Counted from the stretch's first letter, positions 27,760 to 36,053 are shown. The stretch: 64,000 bases of DNA from Cellulomonas iranensis NBRC 101100 = JCM 18110 (GCF_001552375.1 NZ_BCRB01000002.1:1-64000); one strand, 5' to 3'. Notes: generated by a model from the letters alone, not told the origin. Made by a program: numbers and translations.

Positions 27760-27791
27760 ACCCTAGGCGATCTGACACGCTGTCAGATCGC
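27760..27791 (-). promoter_or_regulatory. Leaderless promoter with perfect 25-bp palindromic operator
   Basis: The -10 TAGGGT is at 27760-27765. From 27767 to 27791 lies a perfect inverted repeat with 11-bp arms (GCGATCTGACA and its complement) around a CGC centre. TGACA-N3-TGTCA cores of this kind are typical operators of TetR-family repressors. It covers the spacer and -35 positions, so a bound protein would block polymerase. No TetR-type gene is adjacent. Confidence 0.68.
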
Positions 27792-27875
27792 TGCGACCGT
27801 CCGCAGCACGTGGCAACCGCCACGCCACCGCACCGCACCGCCGGACAGGCTCCCGGCTCGGCGGGCAGGCGCACG

Positions 27876-27926
27876 CCGCTGTCCGTGGCCCGCGCCGCTG
27901 TCCGTGGACCGCGGCGGTGTCCGTCG
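27876..27926. repeat. Three 19-bp-spaced imperfect direct repeats
   Basis: The 13-mer CCGCTGTCCGTGG occurs at 27876-27888 and 27895-27907, and a degenerate copy (GCGGTGTCCGTCG) at 27914-27926, so the period is 19 bp. They lie in the 194-bp intergenic region (27754-27947) between the small membrane-protein gene and the end of the response-regulator gene. They could be a protein-binding array or a decayed tandem duplication. Confidence 0.6.
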
Positions 27927-27947
27927 GCGCCCCGCCCGCGCGCCGGC

Positions 27948-28601
27948 TCAGAGCAGCCGGCGCGCCGCCGCCCACCGGGTCAGCTCGTTGCGGTTCGACA
28001 GCTGCAGCTTGCGCAGCACCGCCGACACGTGGGTCTCGACCGTCTTCACCGAGATGAACAGCTCCCCCGCGACCTCGCGGTACGTGTACCCGCGCGCGAT
28101 GAGCCGCATGACCTCGCGCTCGCGCGCCGAGAGCCGGTCGAGCTCGTCGTCGCCCGTCGCGACGTCGCCCGCGGCCGTGCCGAACGCGTCGAGCACGAAC
28201 CCCGCGAGGCGCGGCGAGAACACCGCGTCGCCGCCCGCGACCCGCAGCACGGCGTCCGACAGCGTCTGCGGGTCGATGTTCTTGGTGACGTACCCGCGCG
28301 CGCCGACGCGGATCACCGCGACCACGTCCTCGGACGCGTCGGACACCGACAGCGCGAGGAACCGCGTGCCGGGCACGTCGACGCACCGCCGCACGACCTC
28401 GGCGCCGCCGCCGCCGTCGCCGCCCGGCAGGTGCACGTCGAGCAGCACCACCGGCGGCGCGAGCTCGTGCACCACCCGCACGGCCTCGTCGACGTCCGAC
28501 GCCTCCCCCACGACCCGCACGCGCGCGTCGAGCGACGCGCGCACGCCCGCCCGGAACATGTGGTGGTCGTCGACCAGCACCACGTCGACCTGCTCGCTCA
28601 C
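27948..28601 (-). CDS. LuxR-family (NarL/LiaR-type) response regulator
   Basis: This 217-residue protein has an N-terminal receiver domain (VVLVDDHHMFRAGV, phospho-acceptor Asp in VVLLDVHLPGGDG, then T/S and K positions in FLALSVSDASE and GYVTKNI). The C-terminal LuxR helix-turn-helix reads LSAREREVMRLIARGYTYREVAGELFISVKTVETHVSAVLRKL. An unusual GGDGGGG glycine run sits just after the acceptor Asp. It starts with GTG overlapping the stop of the kinase gene (GTGA), so kinase and regulator are co-translated. By similarity of layout to LiaSR-type systems it probably responds to envelope stress and controls the divergent PspC gene. That is inference. Confidence 0.9.
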   Translation of the reverse strand: MSEQVDVVLVDDHHMFRAGVRASLDARVRVVGEASDVDEAVRVVHELAPPVVLLDVHLPGGDGGGGAEVVRRCVDVPGTRFLALSVSDASEDVVAVIRVGARGYVTKNIDPQTLSDAVLRVAGGDAVFSPRLAGFVLDAFGTAAGDVATGDDELDRLSAREREVMRLIARGYTYREVAGELFISVKTVETHVSAVLRKLQLSNRNELTRWAAARRLL

Positions 28602-29929
28602 GCGCCCCGCTCCTCGTCCTCGTCCGTCCCGGAGCCGCCGCGACCGACCGGCATCGCGAGGTGCACCTCCGTGCCCCGCTCGGGGCTGCTGCTGACGCGC
28701 GCGGTCCCGCCGCGCCGCCGTACGCGCCCCATGATGGACTCCCGCACGCCGAACCTGTCGGGACCGACCGCGTCGAGGTCGAAGCCGTCGCCGCGGTCGC
28801 GCACGAACACCTCGACCAGCTCGGGCCCCACCTCGAGGTACAGCGACACGGGCGGGCGGCCGTGCACGACCGCGTTGACGAGCGCCTCGCGCGTCGCCTG
28901 CAGCAGCGCGAGCGTGTCGGGCTCGGGCACGCGGTCGCCGACGACGACGACGTCGACGGCCACCGCCTCGCCGCTCGGCCCCGACCGCGAGTCCTCGACC
29001 TCCGCGACGACGGCGCGCAGCGCCGCGACGAGCGACGTACCCGGCTCGTGCCGGTCGTCGTACAGCCACTCGCGCAGCTCGCGCTCCTGGGCACGGGCCA
29101 TGCGCGCGACCTCGACGGGCTCGTCGGCGCGCGCGCGGATCAGCGCGAGCGTCTGCAGCACCGAGTCGTGCAGGTGCGCCGCGATGTCCGCGCGCTCGGC
29201 CTCCCGCGCACGTGCCGCACGCTCGTCGCCGAGCTCGCGCACGAGCCGCACCCACCAGGGCGCGAGCACGAGGCCGACGCCCAGCAGCACCGCGAGACCC
29301 GCCACGGCCGACTGCACGAGCAGCGCGGGCTCGACGCCCTGCCCGCCCACCTGACCCGCGAGCAGCAGCACGCCGGCCCCCGCGAGCAGCCCGCCGCCGA
29401 TGAGCCGCAGCACGCTGATGCGACGGCCGTCGCCCCGCGAGCGCTGCACGGCGTCCAGCTGGCTCCACGCCAGCGCCAGGCCCAGCAGCACGACGAGCAC
29501 GGGCAGCGCCCACGCCGCGTCGATCTGCGCGCCGAGCCGCATCGCGACGAGCACGGCGGCCGCGAGCACGAGGAGCGCGCCGAGCGCGAGCTCGGCCCAC
29601 GGCACGCGCCGTCCGTCCGCCCGCAGCGGCTGCCGCCGCGCGAGGCGCTGCAGCGTGCTGGGCCGCGCCGCGGCCGCGGCGGCCGCCGGGTCGCCCACGG
29701 GGACCGCGAGCCACCAGAACACGTACAGCGCGAGGCCGGTGCCCGCGAACGGCACCAGCAGCACGAGCGCCACGCGCACGACGGCCGCGGGGAGCGCGAG
29801 GTGCGCGGAGAGCCCGGTCGCGACGCCGGCGAACCAGCGCCCCTGCTCGGGGCGGCGCAGCGGCAGCCGCACGCGCGGCACGGCGGCCGGGCGCGGGGGC
29901 GCGCCGAACGGCGCGGGGGCGGTGGTCAC
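28598..29929 (-). CDS. Sensor histidine kinase with N-terminal PspC domain
   Basis: This 443-residue protein opens with a PspC domain (residues about 25-80: GRWFAGVATGLSAHLALPAAVVRVALVLLV). Four or so further membrane spans follow, then the HisKA_3 dimerisation segment with phospho-acceptor His in ADIAAHLHDSVLQTLALI. The HATPase_c domain has N-box ATREALVNAVVHG and DRGDGFDLD. Kinases of this form are common in actinobacteria and resemble LiaS/DesK. PspC is elsewhere a membrane-stress sensor, so the domain may be the input module. GTG 29927-29929 starts it, six bases after GACGAT, with no Shine-Dalgarno. It is divergent from a separate PspC gene. Confidence 0.9.
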   Translation of the reverse strand: MTTAPAPFGAPPRPAAVPRVRLPLRRPEQGRWFAGVATGLSAHLALPAAVVRVALVLLVPFAGTGLALYVFWWLAVPVGDPAAAAAAARPSTLQRLARRQPLRADGRRVPWAELALGALLVLAAAVLVAMRLGAQIDAAWALPVLVVLLGLALAWSQLDAVQRSRGDGRRISVLRLIGGGLLAGAGVLLLAGQVGGQGVEPALLVQSAVAGLAVLLGVGLVLAPWWVRLVRELGDERAARAREAERADIAAHLHDSVLQTLALIRARADEPVEVARMARAQERELREWLYDDRHEPGTSLVAALRAVVAEVEDSRSGPSGEAVAVDVVVVGDRVPEPDTLALLQATREALVNAVVHGRPPVSLYLEVGPELVEVFVRDRGDGFDLDAVGPDRFGVRESIMGRVRRRGGTARVSSSPERGTEVHLAMPVGRGGSGTDEDEERGA

Positions 29930-30049
29930 GCCCCGATCGTCACACGCGCGCACCCGCCGGGGCACGCACCGGGACGGAGGTTCAGGGGCCGGCGCCCGGG
30001 ATCTGGGGGTGCGTCCCAGGGTGCCCTCAGGGGCGGTCCCCGATGTGCC

Positions 30050-30063
30050 CGGGGTACCGCGAC
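30050..30063. promoter_or_regulatory. 14-base motif CGGGGTACCGCGAC in the PspC promoter (second copy at 32611)
   Basis: This 14-mer lies 15 bp before the PspC-protein start. The identical 14-mer lies at 32611-32624, upstream of the small membrane gene at 32476. Both are intergenic and both follow a GGTCCC a few bases earlier. The GGTACC centre is palindromic. It may bind the LuxR-type regulator encoded next door. Function is inferred. Confidence 0.4.
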
Positions 30064-30078
30064 CGGCAGGATCGAGCC

Positions 30079-31551
30079 ATGGACACGCAGACTCCCGCCG
30101 GTGCCGGCACCGGCTCGCCGGGCCCGACGCCCGGCACGGGCCCCCAGCCGGGCGCCACGCCCCCCGCGCCGCCCTCGACGTCGTCGTTCTGGTCGGGCAT
30201 CCGCCGCTCGGGCCTGCACCGGTCCGACGACCGCTGGGTCGCCGGCGTCGCCGGCGGTCTCGCCGACCGGCTCGGCGTCGACCCCCTGGTCGTGCGTGGC
30301 GTCCTCGCGGTGTCGTTCCTGCTCGGCGGCTTCGGCCTCGTGCTGTACGGCGTGGCCTGGGCGCTGCTCCCGGACGCCCGCGACGGTCGCATCCTGTTCG
30401 AGCGGCTGCTGGCCGGGGAGACCGACGGCGCGCTGCTCGGGTCGCTGGTCGTGGTCGTGGTCGGGCTCGCGCGCGGCGACGGCTGGTGGTGGTTCTGGGA
30501 CGGCGGCGGCGCGCTCGCCGGCCTGCTCTGGGCCGTGCTCCTGGTCGGGCTGCTCGTCCTGGTCGTGACGTCGATGCAGCGCCGCGGCCGGGCGCGCGGG
30601 CCGTGGCAGCCCACGCCCCCGCCGGGCGGCCCCGCCGCGTCGGGTCCGGCACCCGCGTACGGCACGCCGCCCGCGGCGACGGCCGCACCGACGGCCGGCG
30701 CGACGACGCCCGCGGCGGCGTGGTCCGCCCGCACGACGACCCCGCTGCCCCCGACCGGCACGTACGGCGCCGCCACGCCGCCCGTGCCCCCGGGTCCGCC
30801 GGCACCGCCCTACGGCAGCGCCCCCGCGGGTGGCGCCCCCGTGCCGCCGCCCGCGCCCCCGCGTCCGCCGCGGCAGCGCCGTCCGGGCCCCGACGCGACC
30901 ACGGTCGCGACGGTCGTCGGGCTGAGCGTCGTCGCGCTGGGCGCGCTCATGCTGGCCGAGCGCACCGGCACGTTCGACGGTCCCGTGTGGCTCACCGCGG
31001 GGGGCGTCTTCCTGGTCCTCGCGGGCCTCGGCCGGATCTCGCTCGGGTTCCGGGGCCGCCGCAGCGGCCTCCTGGGCGTCGCGAGCGTCGTCGCCGCGCT
31101 GGTGTGGGTGCCGGGCGCGCTCGCCCACCAGTCGGACGACTGGCGCGGCGACTTCCCCGTCGTGTGGCGCAGCGACGCCCCCGCGGCGTCGGACGTCACG
31201 GTCACGAACCGCAAGGTCGCCGCGAACGGCGTCAGCCTCGGGTTCGGCCAGTCGCGGGTCGACCTCACGGGTCTGCCGATCACGCGGGACACGCTGCACG
31301 TGCCGATCTCGATCGGGGCCGGCGACCTCACCGTCGTCGTGCCGACCGACGCGGCGGTGCGCGCCGAGGTGTCGGCGGGCATCGGCAAGGTCTCGTGGCG
31401 GCTGGACGACGACTACCACGAGCGCAGCGGCATCGCGCTCGGCGAGGTGGTGTTCGAGGACGCCGCGGCCGAGGCGGGGACGCCCGACCTGGTGCTGGAG
31501 ATCAGCTCGGGCGTCGGCGAGGTCAGGATCATCGAGGAGGACGCAGCATGA
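30079..31551 (+). CDS. PspC-domain multi-pass membrane protein with C-terminal LiaF-like domain
   Basis: This 490-residue protein has a Pro/Gly/Thr-rich N-terminus (1-45) and a PspC domain (about 50-105: DDRWVAGVAGGLADRLGVDPLVVRGVLAV). Further spans (LLGSLVVVVVGLARGDGWWWFW) and a roughly 100-residue Pro/Ala-rich linker follow, then more spans. The C-terminal beta-rich soluble part (VTNRKVAANGVSLGFGQSRVDLTGLPI...VPTDAAVRAEVSAGIGKV) looks like the LiaF/VraT cell-wall-active-antibiotic response domain. It is probably a membrane-stress effector controlled by the divergent kinase-regulator pair. The start ATG follows AGGA. The next gene overlaps its stop (ATGA). Confidence 0.85.
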   Translation: MDTQTPAGAGTGSPGPTPGTGPQPGATPPAPPSTSSFWSGIRRSGLHRSDDRWVAGVAGGLADRLGVDPLVVRGVLAVSFLLGGFGLVLYGVAWALLPDARDGRILFERLLAGETDGALLGSLVVVVVGLARGDGWWWFWDGGGALAGLLWAVLLVGLLVLVVTSMQRRGRARGPWQPTPPPGGPAASGPAPAYGTPPAATAAPTAGATTPAAAWSARTTTPLPPTGTYGAATPPVPPGPPAPPYGSAPAGGAPVPPPAPPRPPRQRRPGPDATTVATVVGLSVVALGALMLAERTGTFDGPVWLTAGGVFLVLAGLGRISLGFRGRRSGLLGVASVVAALVWVPGALAHQSDDWRGDFPVVWRSDAPAASDVTVTNRKVAANGVSLGFGQSRVDLTGLPITRDTLHVPISIGAGDLTVVVPTDAAVRAEVSAGIGKVSWRLDDDYHERSGIALGEVVFEDAAAEAGTPDLVLEISSGVGEVRIIEEDAA

Positions 31552-31862
31552 GCACGGACGAGACGCAGCCCCTGGCGGCACCCGCCGACGCCGCCCACGC
31601 CCCGGGGACGCCGGACCAGGCGCCCGTCGGCGTCACCCCGCCGGCGGCGACCGCCCCGCGGCCGGGCGTGCGGGTCAGCACGGTCGTCGGAGGGCTCATC
31701 GGCGTCCTGCTCGGCGTGGGCGTGCTGCTCGTCGCCGCGGGGTACACGATCGACGTCGAGCTCGCGGCGATCGTGCTGCTGATCCTGGCGGGCGTGGGGC
31801 TCATCCTCGGCCCGCTCGTGCAGGGGATGCGCCGTGGCCGCGAGGCCCGGGTGCCGCGCTGA
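31548..31862 (+). CDS. Small two-span membrane protein downstream of PspC
   Basis: This 104-residue protein starts in the ATGA overlap with the PspC gene, with GAGGAGG upstream, so it is coupled to it. Residues 1-45 are Pro/Ala/Thr-rich. Two membrane segments follow (VVGGLIGVLLGVGVLLVAAGY and LAAIVLLILAGVGLILGPLV), then a basic tail (MRRGREARVPR). I do not recognise a named family. The context makes it a partner of the PspC/LiaF-like protein. Confidence 0.8.
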   Translation: MSTDETQPLAAPADAAHAPGTPDQAPVGVTPPAATAPRPGVRVSTVVGGLIGVLLGVGVLLVAAGYTIDVELAAIVLLILAGVGLILGPLVQGMRRGREARVPR

Positions 31863-31866
31863 ACCG

Positions 31867-31906
31867 CCGCCGGGGCGCACGGTGGAGGAACCGTGCGCCC
31901 CGGCGG
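31867..31906 (+). terminator. Terminator of the PspC operon
   Basis: Perfect 16-bp arms (31867-31882 and 31891-31906) with an 8-base loop, four bases after the stop codon of the small membrane-protein gene. Confidence 0.85.
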
Positions 31907-31912
31907 GACGAC

Positions 31913-31947
31913 CGAAGGCCGGTACCCGTGTCGGGTACCGGCCTTCG
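31913..31947 (-). terminator. Terminator facing the convergent minus-strand gene
   Basis: Perfect 16-bp arms (31913-31928 and 31932-31947) with a 3-base loop, six bases from the previous hairpin and 64 bp downstream of the minus-strand gene at 32012. The two hairpins form a back-to-back double barrier. Confidence 0.82.
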
Positions 31948-32011
31948 TGCGTCTGCCGTGCGGTCCGCTCACCGGACCGCGCGGGGCGCGACCCGTGGAG
32001 GGAGCGGGTGC

Positions 32012-32476
32012 TCAGACGTTCTGGACGACGGGCGCGGCGGTGGTCGCCTCGACCCGGGCGGCGATGCGACGCAGGGTCTCGCCGGTGATGATGAAGACGA
32101 CGCCGAGGCCGAAGACCAGCAGGGCGACGCCGAACGCGACGACCGAGGTGAACAGCGAGGCCCGCAGGAACGAGCCGTTCATCATGGTCTCGCGGACCGG
32201 GTCCTCGCGGTCGAGCTGCGAGTAGGTCTTGCCGCCCGACGCGTCGAGCGCGTGGTGGTTGATGATGTCGGCCTGCGCCCACGCCTCCCACGGCGTGTCG
32301 ACGATCGCGCCGCCGAACGCCGCGGCGTCCTCGGACACGGTGATCTGCTCGGCGCGCAGGTTGCTGGACACGGCGATCCAGGTGCCCGTGCCGGCGACGG
32401 CGAAGAGCGCGCCGAACACCATGACGACGATCGCCAGGGCCTTGATGTGGGCGGGCTTGCTCTGCACTGCGGACAT
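32012..32476 (-). CDS. Two-span membrane protein, unknown function
   Basis: This 154-residue protein has a short cytoplasmic N-terminus, a first span (ALAIVVMVFGALFAVAGTGTWIAV), and a polar extracytoplasmic loop of about 65 residues (SEDAAAFGGAIVDTPWEAWAQADIINHHALDASGGKTY). A second span (TSVVAFGVALLVFGLGVVFIITG) and a short tail follow. Proteins of this layout occur widely in actinobacteria with no assigned role. ATG 32474-32476 has GGGGAG eight bases upstream. Its upstream region carries the same 14-mer as the PspC promoter, so co-regulation is possible. Confidence 0.8.
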   Translation of the reverse strand: MSAVQSKPAHIKALAIVVMVFGALFAVAGTGTWIAVSSNLRAEQITVSEDAAAFGGAIVDTPWEAWAQADIINHHALDASGGKTYSQLDREDPVRETMMNGSFLRASLFTSVVAFGVALLVFGLGVVFIITGETLRRIAARVEATTAAPVVQNV

Positions 32477-32826
32477 GGTCGTTCTCCCCGATCGGCTTGC
32501 GGTGTACCCCCACGGTCGGGACCGCATCGCTGCCGGTCCCGGTGAGCGGTCGTGCTCACGTAAGAAAGCGTCGTCGCAGGTCGAGCGGATCCCGTGGGAC
32601 TCTGGTCCCTCGGGGTACCGCGACGTATCACCCGTGCGGGTGACTCGCTTCTCGACCCCGGACCAAAGGCCCGACGCCCCCCTGGACCTGCGACGATACA
32701 CGAAAGCGCAGGTCAGCCTCAGTTTCCCACCGCTGCGGGCGTTCGGCACGTCCACGATGCCCGTTCCGCCCGGTGTCCCGCGGACGGAGCACGCGTGCGT
32801 CCGCCCCGCTGCCGGGAAGCCCGGGC
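32477..32826. promoter_or_regulatory. 350-bp intergenic region with several palindromes
   Basis: No coding sequence is supported here. From right to left for the leftward gene: a hairpin with arms 32781-32786 and 32798-32803 may end the glycosyltransferase transcript. TCACCCG-TG-CGGGTGA is a perfect palindrome at 32628-32643. The 14-mer CGGGGTACCGCGAC lies at 32611-32624. GGGAC-N4-GTCCC is at 32596-32609. The last three cluster within 50 bp, about 120-165 bp upstream of the membrane-protein start, and look like a regulatory cluster. No convincing -35/-10 pair is seen. Confidence 0.5.
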
Positions 32827-33957
32827 TCAGCGCGCGGCGAGCCCGGCAGCGCGCGCGTACTGCGCGTCGGCGGCCGCCAGCACGTGCTCCCAGTCGAACG
32901 GCGGCCGTGTCGTGCACGCGCGCGTGCGCATCGCGGCGAGCAGCTCGCGGTCGCGTGCGAGCAGCACGACCGCCTCGACCATCTCCGCGTCGTCCGCGAC
33001 GAGGAAGCCGTCGAGCCCGTCGGTGACGAACTCCCCCACGCCGGTCCCGGCGTGCGCGAGCACCGCGAGCCCCGCCGTGCGCGCCTCGAGCGCGGCGATC
33101 CCGAACGCCTCGAGCCGCGCCGGAGCGAGGAAGACGTCGGCGTCGGCGTACGTCTCGCGCACCTGCGCACGCGGCAGGCGGCCGCGCAGGTCCACGACGT
33201 CCTGCAGCCCCGCGGCGGCCACGCGGGCGCGCACGGCGTCGCGCGCCGGCCCGTCGCCGACGAGCGTGAGCCGCAGCGCACCGGGCGGCAGCCGTCGCGC
33301 GGCCGCGGCGACCACGTCGACCAGCGGCACGGCCCGCTTGCGGGGCGCGAGGCGCATGGTCGCGACCAGGTGCACCGGGCCGTCGTGCACCACGGGCGCG
33401 TCCGGCGCCGGCGCCCACGCCTCGAGGTCGATGCCGTTGGGCACGACGTCGACGCGCGCGTCGAACAGGGCGCGCACGCGCTCGGCGGCGGCACCGCTGA
33501 CGGCGCTCAGCGCGGCGGGGACGTCGCGCCAGCGGGTGCGGGGCACCACGTGGCGGCCGATGTCGGCGAGGCCGTCGAGCATGCAGTGCCACGTGATCGC
33601 GGTCGGCAGGCCCAGCGCGGTCGCGACGCGCACGCCGTCGAACGCGAACGGGGACACGACGCCCGCGTGCACGTGCACGGCGTCCGGCCGCAGGTCCCGC
33701 AGCACCGCGCGCGTCAGCCGCGCACCGGTCAGCGGGTTGACGGGCAGGTCGAACGGCAGCCGGGCCCCCAGCCGGTGCACGTGCACGCCGTCCTCGACGT
33801 CGACGACGCCGCCGCGCTCACCGCCCTCGCCGAGCGTCGCCGTGAGCACGTGCACGTCGTGCCCCGCGCGGGCCTGGTGACGTGCGAGGTCCCCGACCTG
33901 CGTCTCGATGCCGCCCGTGCGCGGCGCGAAGCAGTCCGAGACGTGGACGACCCGCAC
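32827..33957 (-). CDS. GT4-family glycosyltransferase
   Basis: This 376-residue GT-B fold enzyme has an N-terminal acceptor domain opening VRVVHVSDCFAPRTGGIETQVGDLARHQARAGHDV, then VPNGIDLEAW. The nucleotide-sugar domain has VATMRLAPRKRAVPLVDVV, LVGDGPARDAVRARV, and the E-x7-E motif in PARLEAFGIAALEARTAGL. This resembles PimB/MshA-like mannosyl- or glucosaminyltransferases, but the donor and acceptor cannot be told. It may act in cell-wall or lipoglycan synthesis at the inner membrane face. GTG starts five bases after the DUF3817 stop. The transcript probably comes from guaA onward. Confidence 0.88.
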   Translation of the reverse strand: MRVVHVSDCFAPRTGGIETQVGDLARHQARAGHDVHVLTATLGEGGERGGVVDVEDGVHVHRLGARLPFDLPVNPLTGARLTRAVLRDLRPDAVHVHAGVVSPFAFDGVRVATALGLPTAITWHCMLDGLADIGRHVVPRTRWRDVPAALSAVSGAAAERVRALFDARVDVVPNGIDLEAWAPAPDAPVVHDGPVHLVATMRLAPRKRAVPLVDVVAAAARRLPPGALRLTLVGDGPARDAVRARVAAAGLQDVVDLRGRLPRAQVRETYADADVFLAPARLEAFGIAALEARTAGLAVLAHAGTGVGEFVTDGLDGFLVADDAEMVEAVVLLARDRELLAAMRTRACTTRPPFDWEHVLAAADAQYARAAGLAAR

Positions 33958-33962
33958 GCCGG

Positions 33963-34391
33963 TCAGGCCTCCGCGGGGACGACGGCGTCGATGCGCGCCG
34001 CCGCGTCGCGGTGCACGCGGCGCTCGAGCACGAACGACATGACCGGAACGACGCCCGCGAGCGCCATCGTCACGAGCCGCCCGAGACGCCAGCGCAGCGT
34101 CGACCACAGGTCGAAGACCGTGACGAGGTACACGACGTACACCCAGCCGTGCACCATCGCGATGATCCGCGCGGCCTCGGACCGCGGGTCGCCCTCGACG
34201 TTGAACCCGGGGACCTGCAGGACGTACTTGAGGACCATCTCGACGCACAGCAGCAGCAGCATCACGCCCGTGACCCACGCCATGACGCGGTAGCGCCGCA
34301 GCGAGCCGCGGGCCTTGCGGGCCCACGCGGCCACCTCGGGCGCGGGCGCCGCGGCGGGGGTCGGGACGGGGCCGTTCGCCTCGGTGCTCAC
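33963..34391 (-). CDS. DUF3817 membrane protein
   Basis: This 142-residue protein has a 35-residue Pro/Ala-rich N-terminus, then three or four hydrophobic segments: RVMAWVTGVMLLLLCVEMVLKYV, the AMVHGWVYVVYLVTVFDLW stretch, and LVTMALAGVVPVMSFVLE. The His-Gly-W-Y-V-Y-L and C-terminal FVLERRVH pattern are hallmarks of the DUF3817 family, usually found beside guaA in actinobacteria, as here. Function is unknown. I start at GTG 34389-34391, with AGAGGA six bases upstream. It lies between guaA (23-bp gap) and the glycosyltransferase. Confidence 0.85.
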   Translation of the reverse strand: MSTEANGPVPTPAAAPAPEVAAWARKARGSLRRYRVMAWVTGVMLLLLCVEMVLKYVLQVPGFNVEGDPRSEAARIIAMVHGWVYVVYLVTVFDLWSTLRWRLGRLVTMALAGVVPVMSFVLERRVHRDAAARIDAVVPAEA

Positions 34392-34414
34392 GCTGGTCCT
34401 CTCGTCGTCGCCGG

Positions 34415-36016
34415 TCACTCCCACTCGATCGTGCCCGGCGGCTTGCTCGTGACGTCGAGCACGACGCGGTTGACCTCGGGCACCTCGTTGGTGATGCGCG
34501 TGGAGATCGTCGCGAGCACGTCGTACGGCAGGCGGGTCCAGTCGGCCGTCATGGCGTCCTCCGACGACACGGGCCGCAGCACGATCGGGTGCCCGTAGGT
34601 GCGCCCGTCGCCCTGCACGCCGACGGACCGCACGTCACCCAGCAGCACGACCGGGCACTGCCAGATCTCGCGGTCCAGCCCCGCGCGCGTCAGCTCTTCG
34701 CGCGCGATCGCGTCGGCCGCACGCAGCGTCTCGAGGCGCTCGGCGGTGACCTCGCCGACGATGCGGATCCCCAGGCCGGGGCCGGGGAACGGCTGGCGCC
34801 ACACGATCGACTCGGGCACGCCCAGCTCGAGGCCGACCGCGCGCACCTCGTCCTTGAACAGCGTGCGCAGCGGCTCGACGAGCGCGAACTGCAGGTCGTC
34901 GGGCAGGCCGCCCACGTTGTGGTGCGACTTGATGTTGGCCGCGCCCTCGCCGCCGCCGGACTCCACGACGTCGGGGTACAGCGTGCCCTGGACGAGGAAC
35001 TTCACGTCCTCGCCGTGCGCGCCGGCGTCCTCGACGACCTCGCGCGCGGCGTCCTCGAACACGCGGATGAACTCGCGCCCGATGATCTTGCGCTTCGTCT
35101 CCGGGTCCGACACGCCCGCGAGCGCCGTGAGGAACCGCTCGCGCGCGTCGACGACCTTGAGCTGCACGCCCGTCGCGGCGACGAAGTCCTGCTCGACCTG
35201 CTCGGCCTCGCCGGTGCGCAGCAGCCCGTGGTCGACGAACACGCACGTGAGCTGGTCGCCGACGGCGCGCTGCACGAGCGCGGCCGCCACGGACGAGTCC
35301 ACGCCGCCCGAGAGCCCGCAGATGACGCGCGCGTCGCCGACCTGCGCGCGGATGCGCTCGACCTGCTCGGCGATGACGTTGCCGGGGTTCCAGTCGGGGG
35401 TCAGGCCCGCGCCCCGGTAGAGGAAGTTCTCGAGCGTGTCCTGGCCCAGCGGCGAGTGCTTGACCTCGGGGTGCCACTGCACGCCGTACAGGCGCCGCTC
35501 GCGGTCCTCGAACGCCGCGACGGGGCTGCCGGCGCTCGTCGCGAGCACCTCGAAGCCCGCGGGCGCGGCGTGCACCGCGTCGCCGTGGCTCATCCAGACC
35601 GTCTGCTGCTCGGGGCTCCCCTCGAGCACGGTCCCGGCGTCGGTGATCTCGACGGCGGTGCCGCCGTACTCGCGCTGGCCGGTCTGCGCGACCGTGCCGC
35701 CCAGGGCCTTGGCCATCGCCTGGAAGCCGTAGCAGATGCCCAGCACGGGCACGCCCGCCTGGAACAGCTCGGGCCCCACGAACGGCGCGCCGTCGGCGTA
35801 CACCGACGACGGCCCGCCCGACAGGATGATCGCCGCGGGGTCCTTGGCCAGCATCTGCTCGACCGTGGCCGTGTGCGGCACGATCTCGGAGTACACGTTC
35901 GCCTCGCGCACGCGGCGCGCGATCAGCTGCGCGTACTGCGCGCCGAAGTCGACGACGAGGACCGGGCGGTGGGCCGTGGGCTGGGGGGGCGTCGCGGGCT
36001 CGGGGGTCTGCGTCAC
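34415..36016 (-). CDS. guaA: GMP synthase (glutamine-hydrolysing)
   Basis: This 533-residue enzyme converts XMP to GMP. The N-terminal class I glutamine amidotransferase domain reads [20 protein letters not shown]. It has the nucleophile Cys in [10 protein letters not shown] and the His/Glu in [11 protein letters not shown]. The ATP pyrophosphatase domain has the PP-loop [15 protein letters not shown] near residue 230. The C-terminal dimerisation domain has [18 protein letters not shown] and ends [11 protein letters not shown], the classic GuaA terminus. The GTG start is seven bases after TAGGCT (36024-36029) and lacks a Shine-Dalgarno, so it is probably leaderless. Confidence 0.97.
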   Translation of the reverse strand: MTQTPEPATPPQPTAHRPVLVVDFGAQYAQLIARRVREANVYSEIVPHTATVEQMLAKDPAAIILSGGPSSVYADGAPFVGPELFQAGVPVLGICYGFQAMAKALGGTVAQTGQREYGGTAVEITDAGTVLEGSPEQQTVWMSHGDAVHAAPAGFEVLATSAGSPVAAFEDRERRLYGVQWHPEVKHSPLGQDTLENFLYRGAGLTPDWNPGNVIAEQVERIRAQVGDARVICGLSGGVDSSVAAALVQRAVGDQLTCVFVDHGLLRTGEAEQVEQDFVAATGVQLKVVDARERFLTALAGVSDPETKRKIIGREFIRVFEDAAREVVEDAGAHGEDVKFLVQGTLYPDVVESGGGEGAANIKSHHNVGGLPDDLQFALVEPLRTLFKDEVRAVGLELGVPESIVWRQPFPGPGLGIRIVGEVTAERLETLRAADAIAREELTRAGLDREIWQCPVVLLGDVRSVGVQGDGRTYGHPIVLRPVSSEDAMTADWTRLPYDVLATISTRITNEVPEVNRVVLDVTSKPPGTIEWE

Positions 36017-36053
36017 GCAGCCCAGCCTAGTCGCCCCGCGAGCGGGCTCCGGC

